Assembly (NCBI GenBank): GCA_965245735.1
Contig: CBDFAX010000009.1
Location: forward strand, 3,727 to 67,726
Direction of reading: 5' to 3'
Length of the DNA stretch: 64,000 nt
Origin: Abiotrophia sp965245735
Lineage (GTDB): Bacteria > Bacillota > Bacilli > Lactobacillales > Aerococcaceae
The translations under genes were made by a program, and so were the position numbers. Each line of letters starts with the position of its first letter. The stretch's first letter is position 1. Positions 52,648-61,839 of the stretch are shown in pieces. The notes beneath the pieces were generated by a model. That model did not search any database and was not told where the DNA came from. It was given only the letters and a program-made list of their open reading frames with translations.

Positions 52648-54371
52648 ACTGGCAAGTCCTCCCAATCTAAGCAAGGAATCGAGAGGCTGACGCAGGTTCC
52701 TTGGTCTTCTTGGCTATCAATTGTTAGCCCATATTCTGGACCAAAATAGATTTGCAAGCGCTCGTGGACGTTGCGCAAGCCGATCCCCGCTACATCAGAT
52801 GGTTGTTTTAGCTCTTGGCGTAGTTCTTCCAAACGCTCCACATTCATGCCTTGGCCGTTGTCCTTAATTTGGATTAGAATTCCTTTTTCTGACTGGCTAG
52901 CTTCAATTATCAGCAGGCCAGGTTCATAGAGGTTGGCCAAGCCATGTATAATGGCATTCTCTACAATAGGTTGTAGGATTAGTTTGATAGTAGGGTATGA
53001 GCGAACTTGCTCTGGTAGTTTGAGCTGATAAGTGAATTGTTGATTATAGCGAATTTGCTGAATTTCTAGATAGTTTGTGACATGCTCAAATTCACGTTCC
53101 AAGGGGATGTACTCCTTGCCCTTACTTAAGGTAATACGAAGTAGCCGACCTAAGGCAGTCACCATATGCGAAGCATCTCTGGTATTTTGACTTTCTATCA
53201 TCCATAGGATAGACTCCAAAGTATTATAGAGAAAATGAGGTTGGATTTGAGCTTCTAAGACATTTCGCTCACTTTTGCGTAAAGCGGCTTCTTCAATTTT
53301 AATTTGGTCCATGAGTTGATCCACTTGGTTGAGCAGTTGGTGGTAGGCCTGATAGAGCTCATTGGCTTCATCGTAACCAGAAGTCTCATGGTAACCGGTC
53401 GGAAGATCCTGAAAGTCTTGCATATGGCGCGCAAGGCGACGAATAGGACGGGCAATAAAACGAGCTAGTAAGTAGGTCAGAACGTTAATTAAGAAGGTCA
53501 AGGCTAAGAAGAGAATAAGCGAGGTCTGTAGAATTCGTGATAGACCACTAGCCAACACTTCTTGTAGGTAGGTCTTTCCGACAACACGCCAATGGGTACC
53601 AGCCATAACCTGACTGGCTAATACGACATGGTTATCCTTATCTAATTGGACCTTTGTGGGCTCAGTTCCTAAATCTGGAATAGTTTCCTGCTTGAGTTCA
53701 GCGGTCATCAGGGCTTGGTGGGGATGGTAGATGAGTTCTTGTCGGTCATCTATCAAGTAAGTGTAGCCTTGCTTGCCAATCCCTCCAGTCTCAAAGAAAC
53801 GCTGGAAGGTTTTGATTTTATAGTCGATAAGTAGAAGGCATCGCTTGCCTTGATGGTTGAAGGGGATAGTATTAGAGATAACCCAAGGAAACTCTCCTTG
53901 GAAAAGGTGTTGAATATGAGGTTTAGAATAGAGCGTCTGATCGTGTTGCGCTTCTTTTTGATACCAATCGGGAGATAAAACCGGATGCTGGTTATTTGTT
54001 TTAAGTTGAAAACGGCTAGGTGCAAAATCTAGTACTTGGCCCTGTTCATCCAGTACCGCAATCGATTGGATATCTCGGTTAAGGGTGACGCTAGAATCAA
54101 GCAAATCATGCAAAGCTTGAGGTGTTAGGCTTTCGAGTGTGATGCGGCGGATGATGGCTTCGTTGGCAACATCCATTGTGGCAATCATGGTTTCCAAGGC
54201 TTCTGTCGAGCGCGCCACATGTTGTTCGGTTAGGGTCATAGTCTGCTTAATCAGGAGATCGCGAGCAATTTGATAATGGCCCCAGAGACTAATGCCTAGA
54301 ATAGAAGTCGACAAGAGAAAACAAGTCAAATAAATGACGCGATGCAAGGGGTGGCGTTTGGCCGGACTCAT
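52644..54371 (-). CDS. Sensor histidine kinase, YesM/LytS type
   Basis: A 575-residue kinase. There are two membrane segments (about 10-32 and 285-305) around a large extracellular dCache-like domain. A HAMP domain (ARFIARPIRRLARHMQDF) follows, then the his_kinase block with the phospho-acceptor H379 in IQPHFLYNTLESI, and an HATPase domain with ENAIIHG and DNGQGMN. Start and stop overlap the neighbours by 4 bp on both sides. It is expected to phosphorylate the YesN-like regulator and to be modulated by the anchored binding protein. Confidence 0.9.
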   Translation of the reverse strand: MSPAKRHPLHRVIYLTCFLLSTSILGISLWGHYQIARDLLIKQTMTLTEQHVARSTEALETMIATMDVANEAIIRRITLESLTPQALHDLLDSSVTLNRDIQSIAVLDEQGQVLDFAPSRFQLKTNNQHPVLSPDWYQKEAQHDQTLYSKPHIQHLFQGEFPWVISNTIPFNHQGKRCLLLIDYKIKTFQRFFETGGIGKQGYTYLIDDRQELIYHPHQALMTAELKQETIPDLGTEPTKVQLDKDNHVVLASQVMAGTHWRVVGKTYLQEVLASGLSRILQTSLILFLALTFLINVLTYLLARFIARPIRRLARHMQDFQDLPTGYHETSGYDEANELYQAYHQLLNQVDQLMDQIKIEEAALRKSERNVLEAQIQPHFLYNTLESILWMIESQNTRDASHMVTALGRLLRITLSKGKEYIPLEREFEHVTNYLEIQQIRYNQQFTYQLKLPEQVRSYPTIKLILQPIVENAIIHGLANLYEPGLLIIEASQSEKGILIQIKDNGQGMNVERLEELRQELKQPSDVAGIGLRNVHERLQIYFGPEYGLTIDSQEDQGTCVSLSIPCLDWEDLPV

Positions 54372-56026
54372 AGTGTGGGACTCCCTTCTTGGGCGGCCTC
54401 ACGAATTTGGCGCGGAGATAGGCCAAAGTAGCGCTTAGTACTATAGGAGAAGTAGTGAGTGTCGGTATAGCCGACGGCTAAGGCTATTTCTTGTACCTTG
54501 GCTGAGCTAGTTAGTAAGAGCTCTTTAGCCTTATTCATACGAATTTGAATCAAGTGTTCCTTGAAGGATTGTCCTGTCTCGCGAGTGAATAGAGAGCTGA
54601 GGTAGTTAGGGCTGACATGCATTAACTGAGCCAAACGTTTGCCTGTAAAGAGTGGATCTTGATAATGTTGTTGCATTAAACGCAAGCCTTGCTGGGTTAG
54701 TGATTCTTTGAGGGTTTGGCGTTCGCTCTGGATTAAGAGTAATAACTTTTTGCTGTGAGCCAAGAAGGTCTGCATTAAATCCGCTACTGAGGCTTGGTTA
54801 GCTGCTACCATTTGAGACATAAAGGACTCAATCAGCGGTGAGTTTTGGATGCCAGTTAGGTTTTGACTGATACGAATAACCCGTGAAGTTAATTCAAGGA
54901 AAAAAAGATAGTCGGCCGAAGGAGTAGAGGATTGGCGATGACTTTGGTTAATTAAGCTCACAATGTAATCCTCAAACTCAGGGTAGGACGCAATCTTAAT
55001 CAAAGACAAGAGACGTTGATCAGGGGTCGCATCGTAGTCTAGGTTTGATTCCATCTCGACACTGAAGTCACCATAGTAACATAGGGCAGTATTTGGCGCC
55101 GATTGGCAGTAATCATAAGCCTGAAGGGCCTGATGGTAGAGGCGCTTTAAGTCCATCAAGTGTGAGGATGCTTGACTAATACCCAGGTAGAGGGTGCGTC
55201 GATAATTTTTCAGGAAGGTTTGTTGGATATCTTGCAGCAAAAGATCTAGGGTAGCGGAGATATCGAGCTTATCGTGGCTGAGGATGATGATTAGCTTACC
55301 GCCAAAAGGGAAGGCTTCGGCCGGCAAATATTTATGGCAGACTTCTAGGACGGTCTTGCGATAGGATACCCAACTAAGCTCTTCGGCAAATAGAATATCT
55401 CGCATATCCGGACTGATGGCGTGGATAGGGCTAGCAGACTGGCGTGGACAGAGACTAATGACGGTATAATAAGGACCGGGAATTTCTAATTGATAGAGAT
55501 TAATACGGTTTTGCCAGTAAGAGGTATCTTCCAGGGATAAAGGCTCGGTTACAAGGCTGATAAGCAAACTCCGGCGGGAGGCCTCAATGGTTGACATGTA
55601 TTCCCGTGTCATTTCCTGCATATCAAGTGCGCGCTGGCGTTGTGCGTCAAGGTTTTGGCTGACGCGGGCAAGAGCGGCTTGGATATCTGAAGGTGTAATT
55701 GGTTTTAGTAGATACTCTTGGATGTTAAGGCGAATGGCATTCTGAGCATAGTCGAATTTGTCATGGCCACTGATAAAGATAATCTTAATAGTGGGATCGA
55801 ATTCGTAGATGGCTTGACTCAATTCGAAACCGTCCATGAGTGGCATGCAAATGTCAGTAATGACCACATCCGGGCAAGTTTCTTCTATTATAGCTAGCGC
55901 TTCTTGGCCATTGCTGGCTGTGCCTACTAATTCGTAGCCCAAAGAAGCCCAATCCATCAGATTGACAATGGACTGGAGTACAAAAGTTTCGTCGTCAACG
56001 AATACAAGTTTACGTTGGGTTGTCAT
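54368..56026 (-). CDS. AraC-type response regulator, YesN-like
   Basis: A 552-residue regulator. The receiver domain (1-125) carries D11, D12, the phospho-acceptor D58 (ITDICMP) and K108 (LLKP). A long middle region of unknown type follows. The last 100 residues are an AraC HTH pair (FTGKRLAQLMHVSPNYLSSL and EIALAVGYTDTHYFSYSTKR). I place the start at 56026 (MTTQRKLVFVDDE), 5 nt after AGGAGGG; the frame from 56116 starts upstream of this site. It leads the three-gene sensor operon, and the mgl importer is the natural target. Confidence 0.9.
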   Translation of the reverse strand: MTTQRKLVFVDDETFVLQSIVNLMDWASLGYELVGTASNGQEALAIIEETCPDVVITDICMPLMDGFELSQAIYEFDPTIKIIFISGHDKFDYAQNAIRLNIQEYLLKPITPSDIQAALARVSQNLDAQRQRALDMQEMTREYMSTIEASRRSLLISLVTEPLSLEDTSYWQNRINLYQLEIPGPYYTVISLCPRQSASPIHAISPDMRDILFAEELSWVSYRKTVLEVCHKYLPAEAFPFGGKLIIILSHDKLDISATLDLLLQDIQQTFLKNYRRTLYLGISQASSHLMDLKRLYHQALQAYDYCQSAPNTALCYYGDFSVEMESNLDYDATPDQRLLSLIKIASYPEFEDYIVSLINQSHRQSSTPSADYLFFLELTSRVIRISQNLTGIQNSPLIESFMSQMVAANQASVADLMQTFLAHSKKLLLLIQSERQTLKESLTQQGLRLMQQHYQDPLFTGKRLAQLMHVSPNYLSSLFTRETGQSFKEHLIQIRMNKAKELLLTSSAKVQEIALAVGYTDTHYFSYSTKRYFGLSPRQIREAAQEGSPTL

Positions 56027-56049
56027 GCAAGCCCTCCTAGAAGTAAAAT

Positions 56050-56063
56050 AGGTAACGCTTTCT
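56050..56063 (-). promoter_or_regulatory. Candidate cre site upstream of the sensor operon
   Basis: Read on the minus strand, AGAAAGCGTTACCT fits the CcpA cre consensus (TGWAARCGNTWNCW) in 13 of 14 positions, differing at the first T. It lies between the likely promoter and the YesN start, where CcpA binding would repress. Confidence 0.5.
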
Positions 56064-56102
56064 ATCAGTTTAACACAATTTTGGGGGATAGCATAGGGCC
56101 CT

Positions 56103-56138
56103 ATATAAAAAGCCACAAGTCATCAGACCTGTGGCTTT
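56103..56138 (-). terminator. Terminator of the secreted-protein gene
   Basis: On the minus strand AAAGCCACA (56138-56130) pairs with TGTGGCTTT (56117-56109), followed by T residues. Confidence 0.88.
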
Positions 56139-56150
56139 CTAGATTCAAGC

Positions 56151-57368
56151 TTATTTTTTAAGTTGGAAGGTAATATCGCCAGATTTGGTTAAGGACTTAA
56201 AGTCTTTGTCATAGAGGTTGACGTTTAAAGTAAGTGAGCGATCTTTGTAGAGATCATAGTCATCCTTGCTGTAGACGAATGCTAAGTGGTAAGTATACTC
56301 TTGGCCAGGTTCTACTACTTCCTTATCTTTGGCCGGCTCAACTTCAACCATGCCTTCGTGCATTAATTTTAGTTGGTCATTGAAAACTAAGTTACCAGCG
56401 GTCTGGCGGGCGTTCAAGGCAACTTTACCCTTGTTCTTAACGGTAATTTCAGCAGTTAAGACTACCACACCACCTTTAAGTTTTTCGAAACGGCTAGCCT
56501 GATCTTCATTAGGTTTGAAGTCAACGATTTGATAGCCGTTCAAAGTCACATCATAGCCTTCAAAGTTAACGTTTTGCTTATCAGTACTTGAGCTAATGAG
56601 GGTCTTAGTTCCCCAGTTTTCAGCAGTCAGTTTGTCAGGGTAGAATTTGCTAGCTGATGCGCGATTGGCTTCCCCTTCTTTAGATGTTGGCAGAATAGTA
56701 GAGGCCATAGGTACAATCGCATCCGTAAGCTTGTCCCCTTGATTAGCTAACACAACGAGGGTATCAACTGATAACGCGCCATTTTTGTTTAATTGTTTGA
56801 GGGCGTCGCCACCAATTGCTAGGGCAACAAAGCCGCGAAGCTCAGTTTTAGCCTTAAGTACCTGCTTGGCATCTACAACAGCCTTAGGTAGGTCTTTAGT
56901 CTCATCTACTAGGTTGTTGTTGTGGCTCACTGCTCTGTTATAGCCTACAATGGAACCAGAGAAACCGCCGGTAATGTAGGCATCTTTATCAGAGTCATTC
57001 TTAAGGGAGACATCAAGTACAAGAACAGCACCAGTTTGGGTGTTGCCACCAAAAGGAATCTCTAAGTCTTTGGAAAAATCTTTGAGGGAGATTAAGCTGT
57101 AGGCATGGATGGTTTCTGTAACAGGAGCCTTGCCAAAAGTAATAGGGGTTGAGTTTGTGTAAGTCACACTGGCTTCTTTAGCTGAAGTTGCAGCCTTGAT
57201 GGCTTCGGATACTGCCTTGAAGTCTGTGCTAGCTTCTGAGCTAGAGGTACTTTCTTGGCTACTAGCGCTTGACTCGCTGCTTGAAGATTCTGCCAAAGCG
57301 ATTGTAGGGCCTGCCAAGAGAGCAGTTAATGATAAGCTAGATAGGAATATGCGTAAAGTTTTTTTCAT
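56151..57368 (-). CDS. Secreted protein of unknown function with two beta-rich halves
   Basis: A 405-residue protein. Residues 1-27 form a signal peptide (ending IALA), followed by a Ser-rich linker (ESSSSESSASSQESTSSSE). The rest is beta-rich and seems to have two similar blocks: one with GAVLVLDVSLKNDSDKDAYITGG and one with GVVVLTAEITVKNKGKVALNARQ. Both resemble the DUF5068/DUF4352-like immunoglobulin-type modules of Firmicute lipoproteins, but I cannot confirm a family. There is no lipobox or wall-anchor motif. ATG 57368 is taken with GGAGG 7 nt upstream; the frame from 57428 overlaps the promoter. Confidence 0.75.
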   Translation of the reverse strand: MKKTLRIFLSSLSLTALLAGPTIALAESSSSESSASSQESTSSSEASTDFKAVSEAIKAATSAKEASVTYTNSTPITFGKAPVTETIHAYSLISLKDFSKDLEIPFGGNTQTGAVLVLDVSLKNDSDKDAYITGGFSGSIVGYNRAVSHNNNLVDETKDLPKAVVDAKQVLKAKTELRGFVALAIGGDALKQLNKNGALSVDTLVVLANQGDKLTDAIVPMASTILPTSKEGEANRASASKFYPDKLTAENWGTKTLISSSTDKQNVNFEGYDVTLNGYQIVDFKPNEDQASRFEKLKGGVVVLTAEITVKNKGKVALNARQTAGNLVFNDQLKLMHEGMVEVEPAKDKEVVEPGQEYTYHLAFVYSKDDYDLYKDRSLTLNVNLYDKDFKSLTKSGDITFQLKK

Positions 57369-57399
57369 TTCATTACCTCCAATAGTAAATCCTAGTAGT

Positions 57400-57428
57400 A
57401 TTATAATACAGAATTGAAGAGCATGCAA
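57400..57428 (-). promoter_or_regulatory. Promoter of the secreted-protein gene
   Basis: Minus strand TTGCAT (57428-57423), a 17-bp spacer and TATAAT (57405-57400), the -10 set in the palindrome GTATTATAATAC. Confidence 0.82.
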
Positions 57429-57440
57429 AGTTGTCTAGTG

Positions 57441-58580
57441 CTATGACTTGATAGGGCCCAAAAGCATGCTAGCCCAAGCTTCGTGGAGTGATTCTTGATC
57501 GGAAGGTTGGAAGAGACCGGCCAAGACGTCGCGATAGAGACGGGATAATTCGTTGTGGCTGAAGTAGGCTTGGCCGCCACAAGCGCGGATCACCTCTTCG
57601 ACTGCTATTTTAGAGGCTTCTACGGAACGGTTTTTAAGGGCAGACAGGCGAGGTAACCAGCTCAAGTCATAAGGTTGATCTTGATCTAAAGCCTGGCAGA
57701 AATGATTGAGTTGAGGTGGGATGGCATCCAGTTGGATAGCGGCTTCAGCCAAGCGCCAACGGATGTTCTTGTCCTGGTCGTAAGTTGTCTGGTTGCTGAC
57801 GGAATAACGCTTTTTGACGGTTTCTAGTCCCAGTTCGAGGGCTCGTTGGCCAATGCCTAAATAGGTAGCTGCGAGTAGAATCTCGAAATAAGCGAAAATA
57901 CCGAAAACGGTGGGATCTAAACTTGGACCAGGAGCCAGTTTGGCCAAGATTTGTTCAGGTCTTACTTGCAGACCTTTAAGCGTCACGCTGTGTGATTGAG
58001 TGGCACGCATACCGAGCGTATCCCAGTTTTCGTGAATCTCTAATTGATTATCTTGTTTGTGGGCATAGGCAAAGACGGATAGGGCTTGTTCTTGGCTGGA
58101 GTCGGTCGCGAAGGTCACGAAACGACTGCAGGCCTTGATCATCGACAGGAAGACCTTATCGCCGTAGAAAAGATAGCCCCCATCTGATTGGGGTTGAGCC
58201 TGGCAGATAGAGCCGAAGAGGACGCGGTCGTTAGAAGGTTCCGAGATACCAAAGGCCAGGAGGTGACCTTCAGCTGCGTCTTTTAGGATTTGCTGACCCG
58301 CAGCTTGGTCGTGAGTTACTAGATGGCGACCCAAGCCCACAATAATCTGGTGCATATTAATACCTAGGGCAGTACCAGGTGCTGCCTTGGCTAGGCGGGT
58401 TTGTTCCTGCACGATTTCTTGAAGTGTGAGGCCGTGTCCGCCATATTCTTTGGGTACAAAGGCCTTGTAGTAGCCAGCTTCTTTGAGAGCTTGATAGTCT
58501 AGCTCAGGAAATTCGTTGCTTCGATCGTAATGATCTGCGCGTTGATGGATAGAATCGAGTAGTGAATCAGATAAAAACAT
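57441..58580 (-). CDS. Acyl-CoA dehydrogenase family protein (orphan)
   Basis: A 379-residue flavoprotein of the acyl-CoA dehydrogenase fold. Seen are the N-terminal helical part (YKAFVPKEYGGHGLTLQEIVQEQ), the middle beta domain (FGISEPSNDRVLFG, and WDTLGMRATQSHSVTLKGL) and the C-terminal helical domain with the late RACGGQAYFSHNELSRLYRDV. The pattern is nearer to the DszC/HpaB-like or butyryl/other acyl-CoA oxidoreductases than to a complete beta-oxidation set, none of which is encoded nearby. The start at 58580 is taken with AAGGAG upstream; the longer frame to 58802 overlaps the divergent regulator. Substrate unknown. Confidence 0.85.
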   Translation of the reverse strand: MFLSDSLLDSIHQRADHYDRSNEFPELDYQALKEAGYYKAFVPKEYGGHGLTLQEIVQEQTRLAKAAPGTALGINMHQIIVGLGRHLVTHDQAAGQQILKDAAEGHLLAFGISEPSNDRVLFGSICQAQPQSDGGYLFYGDKVFLSMIKACSRFVTFATDSSQEQALSVFAYAHKQDNQLEIHENWDTLGMRATQSHSVTLKGLQVRPEQILAKLAPGPSLDPTVFGIFAYFEILLAATYLGIGQRALELGLETVKKRYSVSNQTTYDQDKNIRWRLAEAAIQLDAIPPQLNHFCQALDQDQPYDLSWLPRLSALKNRSVEASKIAVEEVIRACGGQAYFSHNELSRLYRDVLAGLFQPSDQESLHEAWASMLLGPIKS

Positions 58581-58638
58581 AGCAGACACTCCTTGGAAAG
58601 TAGTAAGTAAAATAGATGGATGCTTGATTTCCTTCCTT

Positions 58639-58644
58639 ATTATA
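58639..58644 (-). promoter_or_regulatory. Extended -10 promoter of the acyl-CoA dehydrogenase gene
   Basis: Minus strand TGT-TATAAT with TATAAT at 58644-58639. No good -35. Divergent from the response regulator. Confidence 0.6.
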
Positions 58645-58704
58645 ACATGATTGCTGTGTGTCGCCTTGCTAAACGCTTGCAAATAGCGGCTGATGAGGCA
58701 AATG

Positions 58705-58713
58705 TGATACAAT
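58705..58713 (+). promoter_or_regulatory. Extended -10 promoter of the response regulator/kinase pair
   Basis: TGA then TACAAT (58708-58713), followed by AAGGAGGG at 58725-58732. An imperfect palindrome TGCTAAACGCTTGCA (58667-58681) upstream resembles a cre or regulator site. Confidence 0.6.
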
Positions 58714-58737
58714 GAGACTAGCAAAAGGAGGGCGAGA

Positions 58738-59418
58738 ATGATGAGATTGTTACTAGCAGAAGATGAATTAGATTTAGCCAAGGGGATCCAGGCTATTCTC
58801 AAGCATCATCATTATAATGTGGATCATGTAGCAGATGGAGAAGAAGCCCTCTTGTTCGCACGCTCCATGGAGTATGATGGCCTGATATTAGATGTCATGA
58901 TGCCTAAGAAATCGGGCTTCGATGTCCTAGCGACTTTACGGAGCGAGGGTTCTCAAGTACCAACCTTGCTTTTAACGGCCAAAAACCAAATTGAAGACAA
59001 GGTTCAGGGTCTTGACTTAGGGGCGGATGATTATTTAACCAAGCCCTTTGATATGCAGGAACTTCTAGCCCGTATTCGGTCTATGTTGCGACGTCCGGCC
59101 AACTTGGTAGACAATGATTTGCGTTATGGTGATTTAACCCTCTATCGCCAACGGGCCAGTCTAGCGGTAGGGGCGGCTGAACTCGCCTTGAATAAGCGAG
59201 AGTTTCAACTGATGGAGATGCTTTTGTTGAACCAACAACAGGTTTTGTCCTCCGATTTAATTATGGAAAGAATCTGGGGCTTAGACTCCGACGCAGAGAT
59301 TAATGTGGTCTGGGTCAATATTTCGTCCTTGCGTAAAAAGTTACAACAGCTGAGTTCTAAAGTAACGATTAAGGCCTCGCGTGGCTTAGGTTACCAGTTG
59401 GAGGTGGCGCATGATTAA
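58738..59418 (+). CDS. OmpR-family response regulator
   Basis: A 226-residue regulator. The receiver has the E-D acidic pair (residues 8-9), the phospho-acceptor D52 (LDVMMP) and K102 (TKPF). A winged-helix DNA-binding domain fills the C-terminal half (LALNKREFQLMEML ... VNISSLRKKL, KASRGLGYQLE). ATG 58738 or 58741 could start it; both lie close to AAGGAGGG. The kinase gene overlaps by 8 bp. The target is not known; it is divergent from the acyl-CoA dehydrogenase gene. Confidence 0.94.
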   Translation: MMRLLLAEDELDLAKGIQAILKHHHYNVDHVADGEEALLFARSMEYDGLILDVMMPKKSGFDVLATLRSEGSQVPTLLLTAKNQIEDKVQGLDLGADDYLTKPFDMQELLARIRSMLRRPANLVDNDLRYGDLTLYRQRASLAVGAAELALNKREFQLMEMLLLNQQQVLSSDLIMERIWGLDSDAEINVVWVNISSLRKKLQQLSSKVTIKASRGLGYQLEVAHD

Positions 59419-60655
59419 AGAGATGCAAGGCCGTTTTGTTCAGATTGCCATGCTATCTTTTACGGCTGTGCTCTTGTGTCTGCTCCTAGGTTTGAATGGA
59501 TTAAACTATTGGCAGACGGTTCAAGAGCTGGATGGCGAAGCGAGTCATCTAATGGATCAGAGTCAGAATCAGCATCAGGGTGATCAGGAGAGACCCCCTC
59601 TGCCGAAGAATCAAGGCTTTGATTGGAGTAGGCTATGGCAGAGCTATCAGGAACCGAATTATCACACGGCTCGTTATATCTATGCTAAAACCGATGCCGA
59701 TGGTAAGTTAGTGACTAGCCAATTAGACCGCATGGATGATTATGACCAGGGAACTTTGGCGAATATGCTTAGTCCACTCTTGAAATCTTCTAAGAACCGG
59801 GGCTGGATTGGCGTCCTGCGCTACTATCAGCGGACGAATTCGCAAGGAGAAAAGGAGTGGCTCTTTGTAGATGCTGGTCGCCAACTTCAGGCGGTAACTC
59901 GCTTGGCCATGATTTCGCTGGGTATCTTGGTCTTTACCCTACTAATCGTCTATAGTCTACTTCGATACTTTTCTAATAGAGCCATTCGGCCTTTGATTAA
60001 CAATATTAAACGTCAGCAGGAATTTATTAGTAATGCCAGCCACGAGATTAAGACGCCCTTGGCGGTGCTATCTACCAATAACGATGTCTTAGAATTGACA
60101 GGTTGCAAGAATGAATGGACCCAAAGTAATCGCAGGCAAATCCAACGCTTAAATGCCTTAGTGGAGCAGATGCTGCAATTAGCTCGCTATGATGAAGGCC
60201 GAGTCGCGCTAAATCCAGAGTCTCTGGATTTAGTCGCCATGTTAAAACAAGCGCTGGATGATCTTGGGGGATTGCTTGAAGCAAACCAGGCGCAGGTTTC
60301 CTTGGATTTGCCTGATAGCATTCTGTTAACTATCGACAAGGCCTCTTTTCAGCAGGTCAGCCAGGTTCTACTCGAAAATGCCCTCCAGTATCATCTGGCA
60401 GGGACAGAGATTGAGGTTGGTTGGCGACAAGCTGACAAGAGCTTGTATGTAGCCAACCGTTGTCAGAGAATGAGTCAAGAGCAAGCAGAACGCTTATTCG
60501 AGCGTTTCTACCGACCAGACCAAGGACGCCAACGTGACCAAGGAGGCAGTGGGATGGGTTTATCCTTAGCTCAAGCAGTAGCAGAAGGTAATGGCTGGCA
60601 TTTAAAAGTTGGCATGCGTTCAGAGACTGAAATAGAATTTACTATTAGATTCTAG
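59411..60655 (+). CDS. Sensor histidine kinase partner
   Basis: A 414-residue kinase with two membrane segments (about 10-32 and 165-188), an extracellular region of about 130 residues and the cytoplasmic kinase core. The dimerisation helix has the phospho-acceptor H211 (ISNASHEIKTPL). The HATPase shows N (LLENALQYH), and a late GGSGMGLSLAQAVAEG. There is no clear HAMP domain. ATG 59411 overlaps the regulator end, with GAGGTGG upstream. The signal is unknown. Confidence 0.92.
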   Translation: MIKEMQGRFVQIAMLSFTAVLLCLLLGLNGLNYWQTVQELDGEASHLMDQSQNQHQGDQERPPLPKNQGFDWSRLWQSYQEPNYHTARYIYAKTDADGKLVTSQLDRMDDYDQGTLANMLSPLLKSSKNRGWIGVLRYYQRTNSQGEKEWLFVDAGRQLQAVTRLAMISLGILVFTLLIVYSLLRYFSNRAIRPLINNIKRQQEFISNASHEIKTPLAVLSTNNDVLELTGCKNEWTQSNRRQIQRLNALVEQMLQLARYDEGRVALNPESLDLVAMLKQALDDLGGLLEANQAQVSLDLPDSILLTIDKASFQQVSQVLLENALQYHLAGTEIEVGWRQADKSLYVANRCQRMSQEQAERLFERFYRPDQGRQRDQGGSGMGLSLAQAVAEGNGWHLKVGMRSETEIEFTIRF

Positions 60656-60744
60656 CTAGGCGAGCAATCCTGCTTGAAGTCGCTAGGGCAGAGTACTAAA
60701 ATAGGAAGTGCGATACATATTATATAGTAGAAAGAAGGAATAGG

Positions 60745-61827
60745 ATGGAAATCAATGAAACTTTGTTGCGTGCCTTGAGTGAAGTCAATGGGATTGCGGG
60801 TAATGAAGGGGCAGTTCGCCAACTTTTCAAAGAAGAAACGGCACCTTATGCGCAAGGCTACGTTCAAGATGGTCTTGGTGGCTTATTTGCGGAGCATATC
60901 GGGGACGCCAGCGGTCCGCGGATTATGATGGCGGCACATTTTGATGAAGTGGGTTTTATGGTTAGTCAGATTACGGATAAGGGCTTCCTAAAGTTTGTAC
61001 CGATTGGTGGTTGGTGGAGCCAGGTAGTTTTGGCCCAGCAAGTGACCGTTACGACACGAGATGGCAAGACCTTCCATGGTGTGACGGGCTCTAAGCCTCC
61101 ACATGTTCTGCCTGCGGAAGCACGCAAGGTGGCGGTAGATATAGCGGATGTCTTTGTTGATTTAGGAGCGACTTCTAAGGAAGAAGTGCTAGCATGGGGC
61201 ATTCGTCCGGGGGATATGATTACGCCTTATATCGAGTATCGTCGTCTCAATGGCGGACCTTTTCTCTTGGGGAAAGCGTGGGATAACCGCATCGGCGTAG
61301 CAGTTGCGATTGAAGTATTAAAATATGCAGCGAGCCAAGGCCACGCTAGCCAGCTCTTCATCGGGGCTAATGTTCAGGAAGAAGTTGGTTTGCGTGGCGC
61401 TAAGGGCGCGACCCACAAACTGAATCCTGCTATCAGTTTTGCTTTAGATACAGGGACTGCAGGGGATACACCGGGTATGACGCCTAAAGAAGCAGATAGC
61501 GAATTAGGCAAAGGGCCTCAAGTTTTAATCTATGATGCGTCCATGATCCCGCACAAAGGCTTGCGTGACTTTGTGATTGATGTGGCGGAAGAAGAAGGGA
61601 TTCCATTCCAATTCACCAGCATAAAGGGTGGCGGAACGGATGCTGGGGCACAGCACCAAAGTCTTGATGGCGTACCATCTATTGCTATTACCATTCCGGT
61701 TCGCTACTTACATTCCCATACTTCGATTATCCACGAAGATGACTTTAAACACACGGTGGCGTTGATGACCGCCTTGCTCAAACGTCTCAACAGCCAAACC
61801 GTTGCCAACATTGTGGCCAATGTCTAG
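60745..61827 (+). CDS. M42 family aminopeptidase (glutamyl aminopeptidase type)
   Basis: A 360-residue di-zinc (or cobalt) aminopeptidase. The landmarks are AHFDEVGF (H65, D67), the DNRIG bridging Asp, QEEVGLRGA with the general base and a metal-binding Glu, and the late HTSIIHEDDF. It belongs to the PepA/FrvX group that trims peptides in the cytoplasm. AGAAGGAAT precedes ATG 60745. It is followed within 12 bp by a metallo-beta-lactamase-fold gene, so these genes and lplJ appear cotranscribed. Confidence 0.95.
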   Translation: MEINETLLRALSEVNGIAGNEGAVRQLFKEETAPYAQGYVQDGLGGLFAEHIGDASGPRIMMAAHFDEVGFMVSQITDKGFLKFVPIGGWWSQVVLAQQVTVTTRDGKTFHGVTGSKPPHVLPAEARKVAVDIADVFVDLGATSKEEVLAWGIRPGDMITPYIEYRRLNGGPFLLGKAWDNRIGVAVAIEVLKYAASQGHASQLFIGANVQEEVGLRGAKGATHKLNPAISFALDTGTAGDTPGMTPKEADSELGKGPQVLIYDASMIPHKGLRDFVIDVAEEEGIPFQFTSIKGGGTDAGAQHQSLDGVPSIAITIPVRYLHSHTSIIHEDDFKHTVALMTALLKRLNSQTVANIVANV

Positions 61828-61839
61828 GGGGTAAGGTAG

